Under the pieces are notes generated by a model. It saw only the letters and a program-made list of their open reading frames with translations. It had not been told where the DNA came from and searched no databases. Made by a program: the position numbers and the translations under genes. Shown here one piece after another: positions 9,380 through 17,667 of a stretch of 64,000 bases of DNA. The stretch lies in assembly GCA_963822575.1 (NCBI GenBank), contig CAWGHZ010000006.1, positions 310,001 to 374,000 of the forward strand, read 5' to 3'. Position 1 is the first letter of the stretch; each line of letters starts with the position of its first letter. Source of the stretch: CAWGHZ01 sp963822575. GTDB lineage: Bacteria > Pseudomonadota > Alphaproteobacteria > MPNO01 > DASWLB01.

Positions 9380-9509
9380 CTTGCGCTCCCCTGCCCCGCC
9401 GTCCGCCCGGCCCGGCGCCCAATCTCCGCCACTGCGCCCCGGCTTTCAAGTACGTGACGCGCGCACCTCGGCACGGCATGCTGTGCCCGACCATGTTCCG
9501 GGGGACACC

Positions 9510-10460
9510 ATGCCGCGCATCGCCGTCACCAGCCCGATCTATACCCACATGCCCTATCTGCGCGACGAACTGCGCGCGCTGTTTCCCGACGTGAAGTTCA
9601 AGGAGACCGAGGGCCGCTTCACCACCGACGAGTTCATCGCCTTCGCCAAGGGGTGCGATGCGGCGATCATCGGGCTCGACCCGATCAACGCGCGCGTGCT
9701 CGACGCCCTGCCCGACCTCAAGCTCCTCATCTGCTCGTCGATCGGGCTCGACCATGTCGACGCGGCCGCGGCGCGGGCGCACGGGGTGCGGATCGCCTGG
9801 AAGGCCGGGCTCAACCGCCAATCGGTGGCGGAGCTCACCATCTCGCTGATGATCGACGCGTTGCGCCAGGCGACGTTCTACGGCCGCGGGCTCCGCGAGG
9901 GCAAATGGCCCGCCTGGCGCGAAGGCAGCCACCTGCAGGGCCGCACGGTCGGCATCCACGGCTGCGGCAATATCGGCAAGCGGGTGGCCGAGCTGCTGGC
10001 GCCGTTCGGCGTCACGCTCCTCGCCTGCGACCGGGTGGACTATCCCGAGTTCTACAAGAAGGCCAACGTCACCCCGGTCTCGCCCGACGCGCTGCGCGCG
10101 CGCTCCGACATCGTCACCATCCACCTGCCCAAGAACGCGTCCACCATCGGGCTTTACGACGCGGCGACGCTCGATCAGCTCAAGCCCGGCGCCATCCTGG
10201 TCAACACCGCACGCGGCGGCATCGTCGACGAGGCGGCGCTCAAGGAACGGCTCGCGAACGGGCGCATCGCCGCCGCCGGGTGGGACGTGTGGGCGAACGA
10301 GCCGAAGATCGATCTCGAGCTCGCCAACATGCCCAACGTCGTCGCCACGCCGCACATCGGCGGCGCCGCCCGCGAGGCGTGGGAGGCGCTGGCGCGCGGC
10401 GGGTTCAAGGGCTTCGAGGACAATTTCCTGCCGGAGCCGGGCGTCTACCCGTTCGACTGA
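9510..10460 (+). CDS. D-isomer-specific 2-hydroxyacid dehydrogenase
   Basis: A 316-residue NAD-dependent dehydrogenase. The nucleotide-binding domain has VGIHGCGNIGKRVAELL, the catalytic Arg is in NTARGGIVDEAAL, and the His of the relay is in TPHIGGAA; Glu lies in WANEPKID. I start at ATG 9510, preceded by GGGGGAC; the longer frame upstream is Pro/Arg-rich and not family-like. Members act on substrates such as phosphoglycerate, formate or other 2-hydroxyacids; those found inside nonulosonate/glycan clusters have no settled substrate. The gene diverges from the TTG-started LegB-like gene, with a 130-bp gap that could hold both promoters. Confidence 0.82.
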   Translation: MPRIAVTSPIYTHMPYLRDELRALFPDVKFKETEGRFTTDEFIAFAKGCDAAIIGLDPINARVLDALPDLKLLICSSIGLDHVDAAAARAHGVRIAWKAGLNRQSVAELTISLMIDALRQATFYGRGLREGKWPAWREGSHLQGRTVGIHGCGNIGKRVAELLAPFGVTLLACDRVDYPEFYKKANVTPVSPDALRARSDIVTIHLPKNASTIGLYDAATLDQLKPGAILVNTARGGIVDEAALKERLANGRIAAAGWDVWANEPKIDLELANMPNVVATPHIGGAAREAWEALARGGFKGFEDNFLPEPGVYPFD

Positions 10461-10520
10461 GCATGCGCTGCGGCGCGCCCCGTGTGATATGGTCGCCGGA
10501 CCTGGAGGGATAAGCCCGCC

Positions 10521-12479
10521 TTGAAGCTGCCCATCGTGCTGAGACCCGGCCGGCCGCGTATCGCGTTCCTGCACGACGTGGTGATGGCGGCCGCGTCGTA
10601 TCTGGCCTCGCTCTATTTGCGGCTCGGCGGCCTGATCTTCCACTACGATTCGCACGTGATCGTGCAAGGGACGCTCGTGTTCGCGGCCGTCGCCGGCGCG
10701 GTGTTCGTAGCGATGCGGCTCTATGCCGGGGTGTGGCGCTACGCCTCGCTCAGCGACCTCGCATCGATCATGAAGGCGGCGGCGCTCGCGGTCTTGATCT
10801 ACCTCGCGCTGATGTTCCTGATCACTCGGCTCGACGCCTATCCGCGCTCGACCCTGGTGATCAACTGGTTCGTTCTGGTGACGTTGCTGGGCGCGCCGCG
10901 CCTCGCCTACCGGCTGGTCAAGGACCGCGGCATGGGCGCATTGCTGCTCGGCGCGCGCTCGCGGATCGCCAACAAGGGCGGCCCGCGCCGCGTGCCGGTG
11001 CTGCTGGTCGGGGCGGGCGATGCGGCGGAGCTGTTCATCCGCGCCGTCAACAACGCGGCCGAATCGCCGTACCGCGTGGTCGGCATCGCCGACGAGAAGG
11101 GCTCGCGCATCGGACGCGACATCCACGGCATCAAGGTGCTGGGCGGCGTCGACGCGCTGCCCGAGATCGTGTCACGCCTCGCCCGGCGCGGCACAAGGCC
11201 GCAGCGCCTGGTGCTGACCAAGGACACGATGGATGGCGCGCAGGTGGGGCGCCTCCTCGAGCTTGCCGAGTCGCTGGGCATGACGCTGTCGCGCCTGCCG
11301 CGCCTCACCGACTTCAAGGCGGGGATCGCCGACCGGATGGAGGTGCGCCCGGTGGCCATCGAGGACCTGTTGGGCCGGCCACAGACCGTGCTCGACCGCG
11401 CCGCGATGGGGGCGCTGATCGCCGGCAAGCGGGTGATGGTCACCGGCGCGGGCGGCACGATCGGCGGCGAGCTGGTGCGCCAGGTGGCGGCGTTCGGCCC
11501 GGCGCGCCTCGCGCTTCTCGATTCGTCGGAGTTCCAGCTCTATTCCATCGAGCTGGAGCTCACCGAGCGCCACCCCGCGCTCGACCGCACAGCGATCCTC
11601 GCCGACGTGCGCGACGCGCGCCGCATTGCCGCTGCCTTCGCCGCCGAGAAGCCCGAGCTCGTCTTCCACGCCGCGGCCCTGAAGCACGTTCCCGTGGTCG
11701 AGGCGCAGCCGACCGAGGGGGTGCTGACGAACGTCCTCGGCACCCGCATCGTCGCCGACGCCTGCGTCGCCAGCGGGGTGGGCGCGATGGTGCTGATCTC
11801 GACCGACAAGGCGGTGAACCCGTCGAGCGCCATGGGCGCCACCAAGCGGATCGCCGAGGCGTACTGCCAGGCGCTGGACCTGGAAAGCGCGCGGACGGGC
11901 GGGCGCGGCACGCGCTTCGTGACCGTCCGGTTCGGCAACGTGCTGGGCTCGACCGGCTCGGTGGTGCCGCTGTTCCAGCGCCAGCTTGCCCGCGGCGGCC
12001 CGCTGACCGTGACCCACCCCGACATGAAGCGCTATTTCATGACGGTGCGCGAAGCGGTGGAGCTGGTGGTCGAGGCCTCGGTCCTGGGCACCGCCGCCGA
12101 CGCCGACGAGGGCAAGATCTACGTGCTCGACATGGGCGCGCCGGTGCGCATCCTCGATCTCGCGCGGCAGATGATCCTGTTGGCGGGCCTGCGCCCGGAC
12201 GACGAGGTGAAGATCGAGATCACCGGCCTCCGCCCGGGCGAGAAGCTGGCCGAGGAATTGCTGCACGAATCCGAGGCGCCGGTGCCGACGCGCTATCCGG
12301 GCATCCTGCTCGCCGCGCCGCGCACCGCCGACAAGGCGTTGATTGGGCGCGGCATCGACGAGCTGTCGGCCGCCGCCCGCGCCGGCGCCGAGGACGAGTG
12401 CCGCGCCATCGTCCGCCGCCTCGTGCCCGAATACCGCCCGGCGGAGCCCCTGCCGGCCCTCACCGCCCGCGCGCCGTAG
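10521..12479 (+). CDS. CapD/PglF-type membrane nucleotide-sugar 4,6-dehydratase
   Basis: A 652-residue protein with about four N-terminal membrane helices (roughly residues 15-130), a first Rossmann-like CoA-binding-type domain (VPVLLVGAGDAAELFIRAV) and a C-terminal SDR domain: VMVTGAGGTIGGELVRQV, HAAALKHVPVVE, ISTDKAVNPSSAMGATKR and GLRPGEKLAEELL. The Tyr of YxxxK is replaced by Met (MGATK), as is normal for this subfamily (WbpM, PglF, CapD), which dehydrates UDP-GlcNAc to a 4-keto-6-deoxy sugar. The start is TTG 10521 with GGAGGGA about ten bases before it. It completes the sugar-precursor set of the cluster; a 125-bp gap separates it from purH. Confidence 0.87.
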   Translation: MKLPIVLRPGRPRIAFLHDVVMAAASYLASLYLRLGGLIFHYDSHVIVQGTLVFAAVAGAVFVAMRLYAGVWRYASLSDLASIMKAAALAVLIYLALMFLITRLDAYPRSTLVINWFVLVTLLGAPRLAYRLVKDRGMGALLLGARSRIANKGGPRRVPVLLVGAGDAAELFIRAVNNAAESPYRVVGIADEKGSRIGRDIHGIKVLGGVDALPEIVSRLARRGTRPQRLVLTKDTMDGAQVGRLLELAESLGMTLSRLPRLTDFKAGIADRMEVRPVAIEDLLGRPQTVLDRAAMGALIAGKRVMVTGAGGTIGGELVRQVAAFGPARLALLDSSEFQLYSIELELTERHPALDRTAILADVRDARRIAAAFAAEKPELVFHAAALKHVPVVEAQPTEGVLTNVLGTRIVADACVASGVGAMVLISTDKAVNPSSAMGATKRIAEAYCQALDLESARTGGRGTRFVTVRFGNVLGSTGSVVPLFQRQLARGGPLTVTHPDMKRYFMTVREAVELVVEASVLGTAADADEGKIYVLDMGAPVRILDLARQMILLAGLRPDDEVKIEITGLRPGEKLAEELLHESEAPVPTRYPGILLAAPRTADKALIGRGIDELSAAARAGAEDECRAIVRRLVPEYRPAEPLPALTARAP

Positions 12480-12604
12480 CCGGGCCGGTCGGGGCTTTAC
12501 ACGCATCCCTTCGTCGCAACTTTAGGGGCGGGTCCCCGACCCGCCCGACCCCGGTCACCGCATCCCCTGTTGCGTGTCACACAACGGTGCGTTACGCACG
12601 CGCC

Positions 12605-14194
12605 ATGAGCGAACAGACCCCCATCCGCCGCGCGCTGATCTCCGTCTCCGACAAGTCCGGGCTGGTCGAGCTCGGCCGCTTTCTCGCCGAACGCGGCGTG
12701 GAAATCCTTTCCACCGGCGGCACGGCCCGCACCCTGGCCGACGCGGGCATCGCGGTCACCGAGGTCGCGGACTACACCGGCTTTCCCGAGATGATGGACG
12801 GCCGCGTCAAGACGCTGCACCCCAAGGTGCATGGCGGCATCCTGGCGCGGCGCGGCCACGCGGGCGACGCGGCGGCGATGGCGGCGCACGGCATCGCCGC
12901 GATCGACCTGGTCGTCGTCAATCTCTACCCGTTCGAGGCGACGGTGGCGAAAGGCGCCGACTTCGATACCTGCGTCGAGAATATCGACATCGGCGGGCCG
13001 ACCTTGATCCGCGCCGCCGCCAAGAACCACGCCGCCGTGACGGTGGTGGTCGATCCTGAGGACTACCGGCCGGTCGTGGAGGAGATGGCGGCCCAGGGCG
13101 GCGCGACGAGTGCGGCGCTGCGCAAGCGTCTGGCCGCGACCGCCTATGCCCGCACCGCCGCCTACGACGCCGCCGTATCGGAATGGTTCGCCGCCCAGGC
13201 GGGTGACGCCTTCCCCCGCCGCATCGCCTTCGCCGGCACGCTGGCCCAGGCCATGCGCTATGGCGAGAACCCGCACCAGGGCGCCGCGTTCTACCGTGCC
13301 GTCGGCGCGCTGGCGGCCCGCCCGGGCGTCGCCACGGCCCGCCAGCTCCAGGGCAAGGAGCTGTCCTACAACAACCTGAACGACACCGACGCGGCGTTCG
13401 AGCTGGTGGCCGAGTTCGCCCCGCCCGCCGTCGCCATCATCAAGCACGCCAACCCGTGCGGCGTGGCGACCGGCACCTCGCTCGCCGACGCCTACCCCCG
13501 GGCGCTCGCCTGCGACCCGGTGAGCGCGTTCGGGGGCATCGTCGCGGTCAACCGCACGCTCGACGCGGCGACCGCCGAGCTGATCGCGAAGCTGTTCGCC
13601 GAGGTGGTGATCGCGCCCGAGATCGACGCGCGCGCGCGCCAGGTGCTGGCCGCGAAGAAGAATCTGCGCGTGCTGGAGACCGGCGCGATGCCCGATCCGG
13701 CCGCGCCCGCCCGCGCCTGGCGCCAGCTTTCCGGCGGGTTCCTGGTGCAGGATCGCGATTCGGGCCGCACCACGGAGGCCGACCTCAAGGTCGTCACCAG
13801 GCGCGCGCCGACCGCTTCCGAGATCGCCGACCTCCTGTTCGCCTTCACCGTCTGCAAGCATGTGAAGTCGAACGCCATCGTCTACGCCAGGGGCGGCGCC
13901 ACCGTGGGCATCGGGGCGGGCCAGATGAGCCGGGTCGATTCCTCGCGCATCGCCGCCCGCAAGGCCGAGGACGCCGCCGAGGCCGCCGGCGAAGCCGAGC
14001 CGGCGACGCGGGGCTCGGCCGTCGCGTCCGACGCGTTTTTCCCGTTCGCCGACGGGCTGGAGGCGGCGGTCGCGGCCGGCGCCACCGCGGTGATCCAGCC
14101 CGGCGGCTCGATGCGCGACGACGAGGTGATCGCCGCCGCCGACAAGGCCGGCGTCGCCATGGTCTTCACCGGGATGCGCCACTTCCGCCACTGA
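12605..14194 (+). CDS. purH: bifunctional AICAR transformylase / IMP cyclohydrolase
   Basis: A complete PurH of 529 residues catalysing the last two steps of IMP synthesis. The N-terminal MGS-like cyclohydrolase domain has ALISVSDKSGLVELG, STGGTARTLADAG and MMDGRVKTLHPKVHGGIL; the transformylase domain has MRYGENPHQGA, KELSYNNLNDTDAA, IIKHANPCGVA and VCKHVKSNAIVYA, and it ends VFTGMRHFRH. ATG 12605 is chosen because the family fold begins immediately; the open frame upstream is the shadow of the preceding gene. The last 97 bp recur at 17435-17531. Its normal terminator hairpin is not directly downstream but lies after the second copy (17540-17567). Confidence 0.96.
   Translation: MSEQTPIRRALISVSDKSGLVELGRFLAERGVEILSTGGTARTLADAGIAVTEVADYTGFPEMMDGRVKTLHPKVHGGILARRGHAGDAAAMAAHGIAAIDLVVVNLYPFEATVAKGADFDTCVENIDIGGPTLIRAAAKNHAAVTVVVDPEDYRPVVEEMAAQGGATSAALRKRLAATAYARTAAYDAAVSEWFAAQAGDAFPRRIAFAGTLAQAMRYGENPHQGAAFYRAVGALAARPGVATARQLQGKELSYNNLNDTDAAFELVAEFAPPAVAIIKHANPCGVATGTSLADAYPRALACDPVSAFGGIVAVNRTLDAATAELIAKLFAEVVIAPEIDARARQVLAAKKNLRVLETGAMPDPAAPARAWRQLSGGFLVQDRDSGRTTEADLKVVTRRAPTASEIADLLFAFTVCKHVKSNAIVYARGGATVGIGAGQMSRVDSSRIAARKAEDAAEAAGEAEPATRGSAVASDAFFPFADGLEAAVAAGATAVIQPGGSMRDDEVIAAADKAGVAMVFTGMRHFRH
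14098..14194 (+). repeat. purH 3'-end repeat, copy 1
   Basis: The last 97 bp of purH including its TGA. The same sequence, with about four substitutions, is found at 17435-17531. The two copies flank the leftward glycosyltransferase cassette. Confidence 0.9.
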
Positions 14195-14446
14195 CGCCGG
14201 GACGACTTGGCGAGAGCCGGCGTCCACACTTCATGCGCACACGAGCCGGAGCGCGTGAACTTATGCTTGCGAACCTACCAGCGGAGTGACCCCTCGCCCT
14301 GTCCCTCTTCCACGGGAGAGAGAGGGAACATCGCGCCGGCCTGCCTTATCCTGCCGGCTGGCGGCGGAGAGGTGGTCGCCGATGCCCTGGGTGAGCTCGG
14401 GCGCTCTCAGGCGGCTTGGCTCCCGCGGACGATCCAGCCCCGGCCG
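14195..14446. other. non-coding junction between purH and the inserted cassette
   Basis: No gene is visible here. A short inverted repeat at about 14302-14327 (TCCCTCT and AGAGGGA around a 12-base loop) could be a weak hairpin. Its sequence resembles the stronger hairpin found after the second purH copy. Confidence 0.4.
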
Positions 14447-15454
14447 CTACAACGACGGGTGCAGCGGGGTGCGCGGAATATTGCCGATATCATAGGAAAT
14501 GGCCGACAGCAGAAGTTGGAACCCAAGGATGAGCGGCAATGCCGAGAGCATGACCGTACCGGCGGTCGCCACCGTGCCGGTGCGCACGGACGCAGCCCAG
14601 CGGTCGAGGCCGATGACCAGTCCGAATGCCGTCAGCACAACCCCGAACACCGTCTCGATGGTCGCGATGTTGAAGTCGCGCAGCACGTAGTTGAAGTAGA
14701 ACCTCCGCACGAAATTGCCGAGGAGACGGACAAGAAAAGGGCCGACCACCTTCCGGATGCGCAGGGTCGAGCCGCCGTCGCCATAGACGGCGGCCATCGG
14801 CACGTCGCGTACTACGGCACGCACTAGGCTGAGCTGGAAAAGCATGTCGCTCTCGAAGAAGAAGTCCCGGCTCAGCCGGTCGAGCGGCACGCGCGCGAGA
14901 ACCTTGCCATGGATGGCGGTATAGCCGTTCGTTGGGTCCAGTATGTTCCAATATCCCGTCGACACTTTGTTCAGCAGGCCGAGGAGGGCGTTTCCGATCA
15001 GCCGGACGGGAGGCATGCCTTGCAGGTCGCGCGGGTTGAAGAACCGATTGCCCTTGGTGTAGTCGCAGCTCCCCGCAAGGATCGGCGCGATGAAGCGGGG
15101 GAGCAGCGCCGGGTCCATCTGGCCATCGCCGTCGATCTTCACCACGATGTCGGCGCCGAGCTCGAGGGCCCTCCGATAGCCGCTTACCATCGCCCCGCCG
15201 ACGCCCGTGTTGGTCGCGTGGCGGAGAATCTCCAGGCGCGGGTCGGCGACTGCGCCGACGATCGTGTCGCCGCTTCCCTCCGGGCACGCATCGTCGACGC
15301 AGATCACATGGTCGACGCAGGCCGGTACGGCCGCGATCACTGCCGCCACCTGCCTTGCAACCCGGTAACATGGGATCACGACTGCCACGCGGGCCGGGCG
15401 CTCGCTCCTACCTGTGCGGTCTGCCGCCGTCGCGGCTGGTGCGCTCACCGTCAT
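14447..15454 (-). CDS. GT2 family glycosyltransferase (polyprenyl-phosphate sugar synthase-like)
   Basis: A 335-residue GT-A enzyme: VAVVIPCYRVARQV, CVDDACPEGSGD, NTGVGGAMVSGYRRAL, then VKIDGDGQMDP (DxD metal site) and DPTNGYTAIHGKV. Two C-terminal hydrophobic segments (about residues 255-325) resemble the membrane anchor of DPM1/GtrB-type enzymes, which load a sugar onto undecaprenyl phosphate at the inner face of the membrane. It is the last gene of a three-gene leftward operon and starts 9 bp after the flippase gene ends. The sugar is unknown. Confidence 0.85.
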   Translation of the reverse strand: MTVSAPAATAADRTGRSERPARVAVVIPCYRVARQVAAVIAAVPACVDHVICVDDACPEGSGDTIVGAVADPRLEILRHATNTGVGGAMVSGYRRALELGADIVVKIDGDGQMDPALLPRFIAPILAGSCDYTKGNRFFNPRDLQGMPPVRLIGNALLGLLNKVSTGYWNILDPTNGYTAIHGKVLARVPLDRLSRDFFFESDMLFQLSLVRAVVRDVPMAAVYGDGGSTLRIRKVVGPFLVRLLGNFVRRFYFNYVLRDFNIATIETVFGVVLTAFGLVIGLDRWAASVRTGTVATAGTVMLSALPLILGFQLLLSAISYDIGNIPRTPLHPSL

Positions 15455-15463
15455 TTCTCGGGG

Positions 15464-15841
15464 CTACCCCACGCTGCCCACGGAGACAAGCACGCCGGCC
15501 ACGATCAGTGCGCCGCCGATCATCGTGCGGACCAACAGCGCCTCGCCCAGTAGCAGCCACGCGCCGAGCGGTACCAAAAGGAAAACCAGCGCCACGAACG
15601 GGTAGGCGAGCGAGAGCGTGATCCGCTGGAGGATGAACAACCAGAGGATGGTCGCGAGTCCGTAGATCGCGAGCGCGCCAAGCAGCCAATAGTTGGACGC
15701 AAGCAGGACCGCCTTGCCAAAGAACCCATCGACCGCCGCTGCCAACTCGGCGTAGCGCTCGGCGGCCTTTTTCAGAAGGATCTGGCCCCCGGCCAGCAAG
15801 AACGAGAAAAGGGTGAGATAACCTGCCTGGACGAAGGACAT
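15464..15841 (-). CDS. SMR/EamA-type small membrane protein (ArnE-like lipid-linked sugar flippase)
   Basis: A 125-residue protein with four hydrophobic helices, starting MSFVQAGYLTLFSFLLAGGQ with QILLKK in helix 1, LAYPFVALVFLLVPLGAWLL in the third and GALIVAGVLV in the fourth. This is the size and shape of the small multidrug-resistance fold used by ArnE/ArnF and related flippases for undecaprenyl-linked sugars. ATG 15841 overlaps the stop of the upstream GT-C gene (ATGA), so the two are translationally coupled. A role in flipping the lipid-linked sugar made by the neighbouring GT2 is inferred from operon structure. Confidence 0.78.
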   Translation of the reverse strand: MSFVQAGYLTLFSFLLAGGQILLKKAAERYAELAAAVDGFFGKAVLLASNYWLLGALAIYGLATILWLFILQRITLSLAYPFVALVFLLVPLGAWLLLGEALLVRTMIGGALIVAGVLVSVGSVG

Positions 15842-17292
15842 CACGCCGCCACCCACAAGGAAACGACACGCCGGCGCAGCCACCGGGCAGCGGCATCCAG
15901 CACATAGCTCGCGGCGATCATCATGAAGGGCAGCAGGACGATGTTGTAGCGCGGCACGTTGACCGAAACGAATGCGTGAAGTCCCAGCATGAACAGTCCG
16001 GGCATGGCGAGAAGCAGGAAGCCCCGCACCTGCCCCCGCCGGGCGGCGATCGCCCAGGCGGGCAACGAGAGCAGAACCCCCACCAAGCTGTAATACTTAG
16101 CGACCCAAAGGCCGCGCCAGGCCAGTACGAGAGTGACGGCCGCATGCTTGAAGGGTGCACCGAGCACGTAGCGGTCGAGGAGGAATGACAGGTGATCCTG
16201 TCCTGCCGCGGCGGCCGCCGCAGCGGTCTCTTCGAGGAACCGCCCGTTCCCCACCTGATAGAAGCTGTCGGGAGGAAAGAACGACAAGCGGTGGAAGGCT
16301 TCTTTCCCGAACAGGTGCGCCGCCAGCGTGTCACCGAAATCCGGTAGCCAGTAGATCCAACCCATGGCCCATTCCCGCCAACTCATCATATCGTAGCTTA
16401 CGCGTTGGGCCAGGATATAAGCGCCATAACCGTCCGTCAGGGCGAAGTGGTGGAGCACGAGAGCGTTGCGCACCATCCAGGGCAGGACGATGAACGTGGT
16501 TCCTGCGACTGAGGCCGCTGCCGCGGCAAGCGCCCCGGCTGGGCCGCGCCCCTCTGCCCAGAGCCACACGGCGACCGCGGCCGCGGTCGCCTCGGCGAGA
16601 TAGAGGTAGTCGGGCCGGATCAGCGCGCATACCCCGGCCAGCGCCCCAACGAGCAGCCAGCGGCGAAGCGCCGGACGCGCCGCCGCCGCAAGAAGGGCAG
16701 CCGTGAACCCGCTAAAGGCGAGGATCAGCGGCGTCTCGGTCAGGAAGTCCACCGCGTAATAGGCGTAACGGCCGCTCGCCGCGACGAGGAGTAGGGCGAG
16801 CCAGGCGACGGCGAGCGGCATCCGCATCTGGCACGCAATGATCCAGACGAGGAACAGGCTCAGTGCCGCCAGTGCGCCCTGAACCCAGAGAAACGTCCCG
16901 TAATCGGCGGGACAGAGCGCGCGGGCGGCCTTTCCCGCCGCCCGCTGGCAGGCAATCGTGTGAAGCAGCGTCGGTTCGAACGCCATCAGCCCCGCGAGGT
17001 AGGCCGGCATGGCGGGGGCGAAGAACATACCCGGCGCACCGCGCCTCGCTTCAGGTGCGATGCTGCCATCTGTGTAGATACCGCTGGTCACCAAGTCGAG
17101 CGCGATGTCGATGTAGCCCAGTTCGTCCGCGGCGGGATAGCGCGGCGCCTTGCCGGCGATCTGCGCGCCGATCAACAGCGCCGCCACCAGAACGGCAGCG
17201 AGCGGTGCCCGCACCAAGCGGGCGAGGCCGTCCAGCAGGGAGGCGACGACTCTAGGATGTGCGCCCGTTGGCGCGGCATGGGTCGGTCTCAT
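15841..17292 (-). CDS. GT-C fold (ArnT/PMT-like) membrane glycosyltransferase
   Basis: A 483-residue polytopic protein with about ten or more hydrophobic helices. After the first helix comes RYPAADELGYIDIA in the first periplasmic loop, whose DE pair is the usual catalytic/metal position of GT39/GT83-like enzymes; a second loop holds RNALVLHHFALTDGYGAY. Such enzymes take a sugar from undecaprenyl phosphate and attach it to a glycan, lipid or protein in the periplasm. It is the first gene of the cassette with the SMR-type flippase and GT2 enzyme. The acceptor is unknown. Confidence 0.8.
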   Translation of the reverse strand: MRPTHAAPTGAHPRVVASLLDGLARLVRAPLAAVLVAALLIGAQIAGKAPRYPAADELGYIDIALDLVTSGIYTDGSIAPEARRGAPGMFFAPAMPAYLAGLMAFEPTLLHTIACQRAAGKAARALCPADYGTFLWVQGALAALSLFLVWIIACQMRMPLAVAWLALLLVAASGRYAYYAVDFLTETPLILAFSGFTAALLAAAARPALRRWLLVGALAGVCALIRPDYLYLAEATAAAVAVWLWAEGRGPAGALAAAAASVAGTTFIVLPWMVRNALVLHHFALTDGYGAYILAQRVSYDMMSWREWAMGWIYWLPDFGDTLAAHLFGKEAFHRLSFFPPDSFYQVGNGRFLEETAAAAAAAGQDHLSFLLDRYVLGAPFKHAAVTLVLAWRGLWVAKYYSLVGVLLSLPAWAIAARRGQVRGFLLLAMPGLFMLGLHAFVSVNVPRYNIVLLPFMMIAASYVLDAAARWLRRRVVSLWVAA

Positions 17293-17434
17293 CTTGCCGG
17301 GCCAGGGTGACTCCGCTATTCCGCTATTCGGATATGATCCGACCCTAGCGCCGCGCTGTCAAAGCGGGCAAGGAGAAAGCGGCTGAACCCCGTTTTCCCG
17401 TCAGGTGCAGGCACTTCGCGTTCGGGCCTGCCCG
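17293..17434. other. promoter-side gap of the glycosyltransferase cassette
   Basis: No coding frame is convincing. This 142-bp stretch lies upstream of the leftward GT-C gene and should carry its promoter, but no clear box pair stands out. It ends where the second purH 3' copy begins. Confidence 0.35.
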
Positions 17435-17531
17435 GCCCGGCGGCTCAGTGCGCGGCGACGAGGTGATCGCCGCCGCCGACAAGGCCGGCATCGCCATGGT
17501 CTTCACCGGGATGCGCCACTTCCGCCACTGA
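17435..17531 (+). repeat. purH 3'-end repeat, copy 2 (headless purH fragment)
   Basis: A 97-bp near-copy of 14098-14194, including codons for the VFTGMRHFRH terminus and the TGA. It differs at about four positions, for example one that changes the Val before AMVFTG to Ile. It has no start and cannot make PurH. Confidence 0.9.
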
Positions 17532-17539
17532 CCTTACGT

Positions 17540-17567
17540 CCCTCTCCGCCCGTCAAGGCGGAGAGGG
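17540..17567 (+). terminator. strong hairpin after the second purH 3' end
   Basis: A perfect 11-bp stem (CCCTCTCCGCC paired with GGCGGAGAGGG) around a six-base loop starts nine bases after the second purH stop. There is no T-tract, but the position suits the original purH terminator or an attenuating hairpin. Confidence 0.5.
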
Positions 17568-17667
17568 AGCAAGAGTGGCGACGGATTCACGACCCGTTCC
17601 CGTGTAATATCCGAGCGGAGCCCGGGCCGCGGCGTTGGGACGTCGCGCCCGGCAGAACGGCGGAACC

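Noticed and set aside
9264..14194. Very long open frames opposite or offset to the dehydratase, CapD and purH genes (for example a 620-codon minus frame and a 1153-codon plus frame)
   Set aside because: Arg/Pro/Ala-rich translations without motifs; they are GC-driven shadows, and only the purH part of the long plus frame is real.
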